Source: Lactobacillus panisapium (GTDB taxonomy: Bacteria > Bacillota > Bacilli > Lactobacillales > Lactobacillaceae). Taken from it: 64,000 bases of DNA. The stretch is taken from contig NZ_CP048268.1 in assembly GCF_019469265.1 (NCBI RefSeq), forward strand, positions 1,271,501 through 1,335,500. The letters run 5' to 3'. Positions 62,294 to 64,000 of the stretch are shown here, piece after piece. How positions within the stretch are numbered: the first letter of the stretch is position 1; each line of letters starts with the position of its first letter. The position numbers and the translations under genes were made by a program. The notes beneath the pieces were generated by a model. That model made no database searches, was not told the DNA's origin, and was given only the letters and a program-made list of their open reading frames with translations.

Positions 62294-64000
62294 CTACATA
62301 AAATCCCATTGACTTGACTTACCGCTCCAATGGCGACGAATCCATTCCTGAATCGATGCAATACCGTCTGCATTTTTCAGAAACATGCCATTATCGTCAT
62401 AAATATGGCCATTATAAAACGACAGTCCACTAATCATGCTTACGCCATCGCTTGAAACTCTGCCGTTAACACCACCACCACGAGCTAGCCAGATGCCTTT
62501 ACTATTGGTAATAACTGCATCATCGCCATTTGTAACTACAAATCCATAATTGCCAGTAATTGCACCACTCACACTAGGTGGTAAGGTGTCATTAATTGCG
62601 CCTACCGTTAACGTTGTCCCACCTACACGTGTTACGACTGAACTATTAACAACTAGACTCTGAACATTAAGTGCTTTAACAACGCCAGTATCTATTTCTT
62701 CAGCGTTAATTGTCCCGTCAGAACGAATGGCTGTTCTTATGTTTCCGCTAGGACTAAAAAATCCCAGTCCGTGATTGTTAAATCTCAAAAAGCCTTCAGA
62801 ATTAACCGCTCGGATTTCAACCGGATTTTTATAAGTTTGATTCCCTGAAGAATCGACAAATTGTAAAATGGCCGAACCACCTGAGGCTATCCAGGCTTGT
62901 GCATCCTGCATCTGTTGGTTGTAATCTTGTAGTGCTTTATCAAATCGATCCTGTTGTACTTCAAGTTGACCAGTTTTATCACTTACGATACCAATTTCTT
63001 TACCAATTCGCATTTCGGCTTCTAGCCGTTGTTTGCCTTCTAATTTTAAAGCCTTAGCGACTGAATCGGTTAAACCATAGGCTTTTTTAATCGATTGATT
63101 GGTCTTTTTAAAACGCTCATTCGATTTACTATCGATTGCAGTTTCCATTAAATGCTGCCACGTTTCAGGTGGTTGTCCGAGCTGGATCTGTTGATAGTGG
63201 TGAGACAAGCAATCAAATACAGTACCAGTAATTTCAGCTATTTCCTGGATATCGTACTGTTTAAAACGAACATAGAGCTTATCGTATAGACTTAACTGCG
63301 TCATATCAGCGTTAATGCCAGACATCTCTTTATATGTTAATGTGGTTGATACGTTGATATGGCCGTATTTGTGTTCAATCAGATAGTTCTGCCCCAACTG
63401 AGTAAGCTGGTCAATGTCAGCTTGCGTTGCTACAAAAGTACCATCAGGTTGTTGACCAGATAAGTCTTGATCGTCATGCTGGAAATTCCCACTTAAATCA
63501 ACTGTGTTAACTTTATCAACGTTGATATCAATGCCGAAACCATCTGCATACATTGGGCCAACTTTGACTGTGACCTCTTTTTGTGATTCATCAACATTAG
63601 CATCGTAATCATCACTGCCACTGTTTTCGTCATCATCTGGTGAATGTAGAGTGGAATTATCCAAATTGTCTTCTGGAATCCAACCTACATGCCCTTTATA
63701 GATAACTTCAATATATGTTTTGCCATCGCCACCTTTTGCTTCATGACCACCAATAGTAAAGTCGCCATTTTCTGAACTAGCTCCCGTTGGAATTGACCAG
63801 TTAGATGCATTTCGGCTGTCGGGCGTATCATAGATTTCAACCTTCGAGTGATCTTTCAGTTTCTGCTTTAATATTTCATCCCACGATTTCGGTTTAACCA
63901 TCCCGTTCTTATGATAGTCAATCGAGCTTGAGCTCACCCAACCATACTTCGTATGGTGGTAGGTTTTACCATTTTGCACAATAGTTTTATCAATTGTAGC
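62294..64000 (-). CDS. Phage tail-associated protein, Tal/endopeptidase-tail type (C-terminal part)
   Basis: 568 codons are visible and the frame is open to the window edge, so the N-terminus lies outside. An SH3-like segment comes first (KVEIYDTPDSRNAS...GHVGWIPEDNL, about residues 55-115 of the visible part). A structural domain (GPMYADGFGIDINVDK, YKEMSGINADMTQLSLYDKL) and then a helical region follow. The C-terminal repeats (GGTTLTVGAINDT, GRVSSDGVSMISG) look like tail-tip beta helices. It matches prophage tail proteins that stand upstream of BppU genes. Confidence 0.85.
   Translation of the reverse strand, partial: ATIDKTIVQNGKTYHHTKYGWVSSSSIDYHKNGMVKPKSWDEILKQKLKDHSKVEIYDTPDSRNASNWSIPTGASSENGDFTIGGHEAKGGDGKTYIEVIYKGHVGWIPEDNLDNSTLHSPDDDENSGSDDYDANVDESQKEVTVKVGPMYADGFGIDINVDKVNTVDLSGNFQHDDQDLSGQQPDGTFVATQADIDQLTQLGQNYLIEHKYGHINVSTTLTYKEMSGINADMTQLSLYDKLYVRFKQYDIQEIAEITGTVFDCLSHHYQQIQLGQPPETWQHLMETAIDSKSNERFKKTNQSIKKAYGLTDSVAKALKLEGKQRLEAEMRIGKEIGIVSDKTGQLEVQQDRFDKALQDYNQQMQDAQAWIASGGSAILQFVDSSGNQTYKNPVEIRAVNSEGFLRFNNHGLGFFSPSGNIRTAIRSDGTINAEEIDTGVVKALNVQSLVVNSSVVTRVGGTTLTVGAINDTLPPSVSGAITGNYGFVVTNGDDAVITNSKGIWLARGGGVNGRVSSDGVSMISGLSFYNGHIYDDNGMFLKNADGIASIQEWIRRHWSGKSSQWDFM

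Overview
The window looks like the chromosome of a Lactobacillus in the strict sense (acidophilus/helveticus/crispatus group). The grounds are the low-GC sequence, the strong AGGAGG-type ribosome binding sites with frequent TTG starts, the Lactobacillus-type C69 dipeptidase, the Opp lipoproteins with an LVAC lipobox, and a gene order matching known Firmicutes housekeeping blocks. The species call is inference; no search was run. Nearly all genes are on the minus strand. The plus-strand exceptions are rpmB, a small SOS-type gene at 38.4 kb and a tRNA-Arg.

Positions 1-5.8 kb hold the start of a dipeptidase gene and the rnc-smc-ftsY operon. Positions 5.9-21.8 kb hold an oligopeptide importer: a promoter, oppD-oppF-oppB-oppC, and then six tandem full-length oppA-like lipoprotein genes. 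Most of these genes are separated by their own terminators, and five carry a related upstream motif. Positions 21.8-27.2 kb hold yloU/asp23-fakA-recG-plsX-acpP, linking fatty-acid activation to acyl-ACP and phospholipid synthesis. Positions 27.3-38.2 kb hold rpmB and the operon gmk-rpoZ / priA-fmt-rsmB-stp-prkC-rsgA-rpe-thiN. At 38.4 kb a small gene lies under two SOS-type boxes. Positions 38.8-45.4 kb hold folD-xseA-xseB-ispA-tlyA-recN-GNAT. Positions 45.5-49 kb hold pepP-efp-asp23-nusB and rplU-rpmA with an L21-type leader. Positions 49-53.2 kb hold three genes for membrane or little-characterised proteins (YitT, DUF2325, DUF2207), followed by almost 900 bp without a convincing gene.

A tRNA-Arg(UCU) at 54108-54181 marks the junction with a prophage that runs to the end of the window. 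Read along the minus strand from 64000, the prophage shows the C-terminal part of a Tal-like tail protein, a coiled-coil protein, a BppU-type baseplate/receptor-binding protein, a predicted beta-propeller tail protein, a tail accessory protein, an XkdX-type miniprotein, three small membrane proteins including an LL-H-type holin, and a GH25 endolysin. Between the lysin and the tRNA lies an accessory region with a YolD-like gene under a perfect palindrome and two small operons. These two operons are driven by identical promoters whose -35/-10 spacers contain the same 20-bp near-palindrome. One of them encodes a 62-residue protein that could be the ribbon-helix-helix repressor of both. This locus is the most promising uncharacterised regulatory system in the window.

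The second theme is DNA damage. A host gene with tandem GAAC-N4-GTTC-like boxes and the prophage YolD-like gene with a related palindrome both encode small proteins with a YolD/Sm-like pattern, and no Y-family polymerase is next to either.
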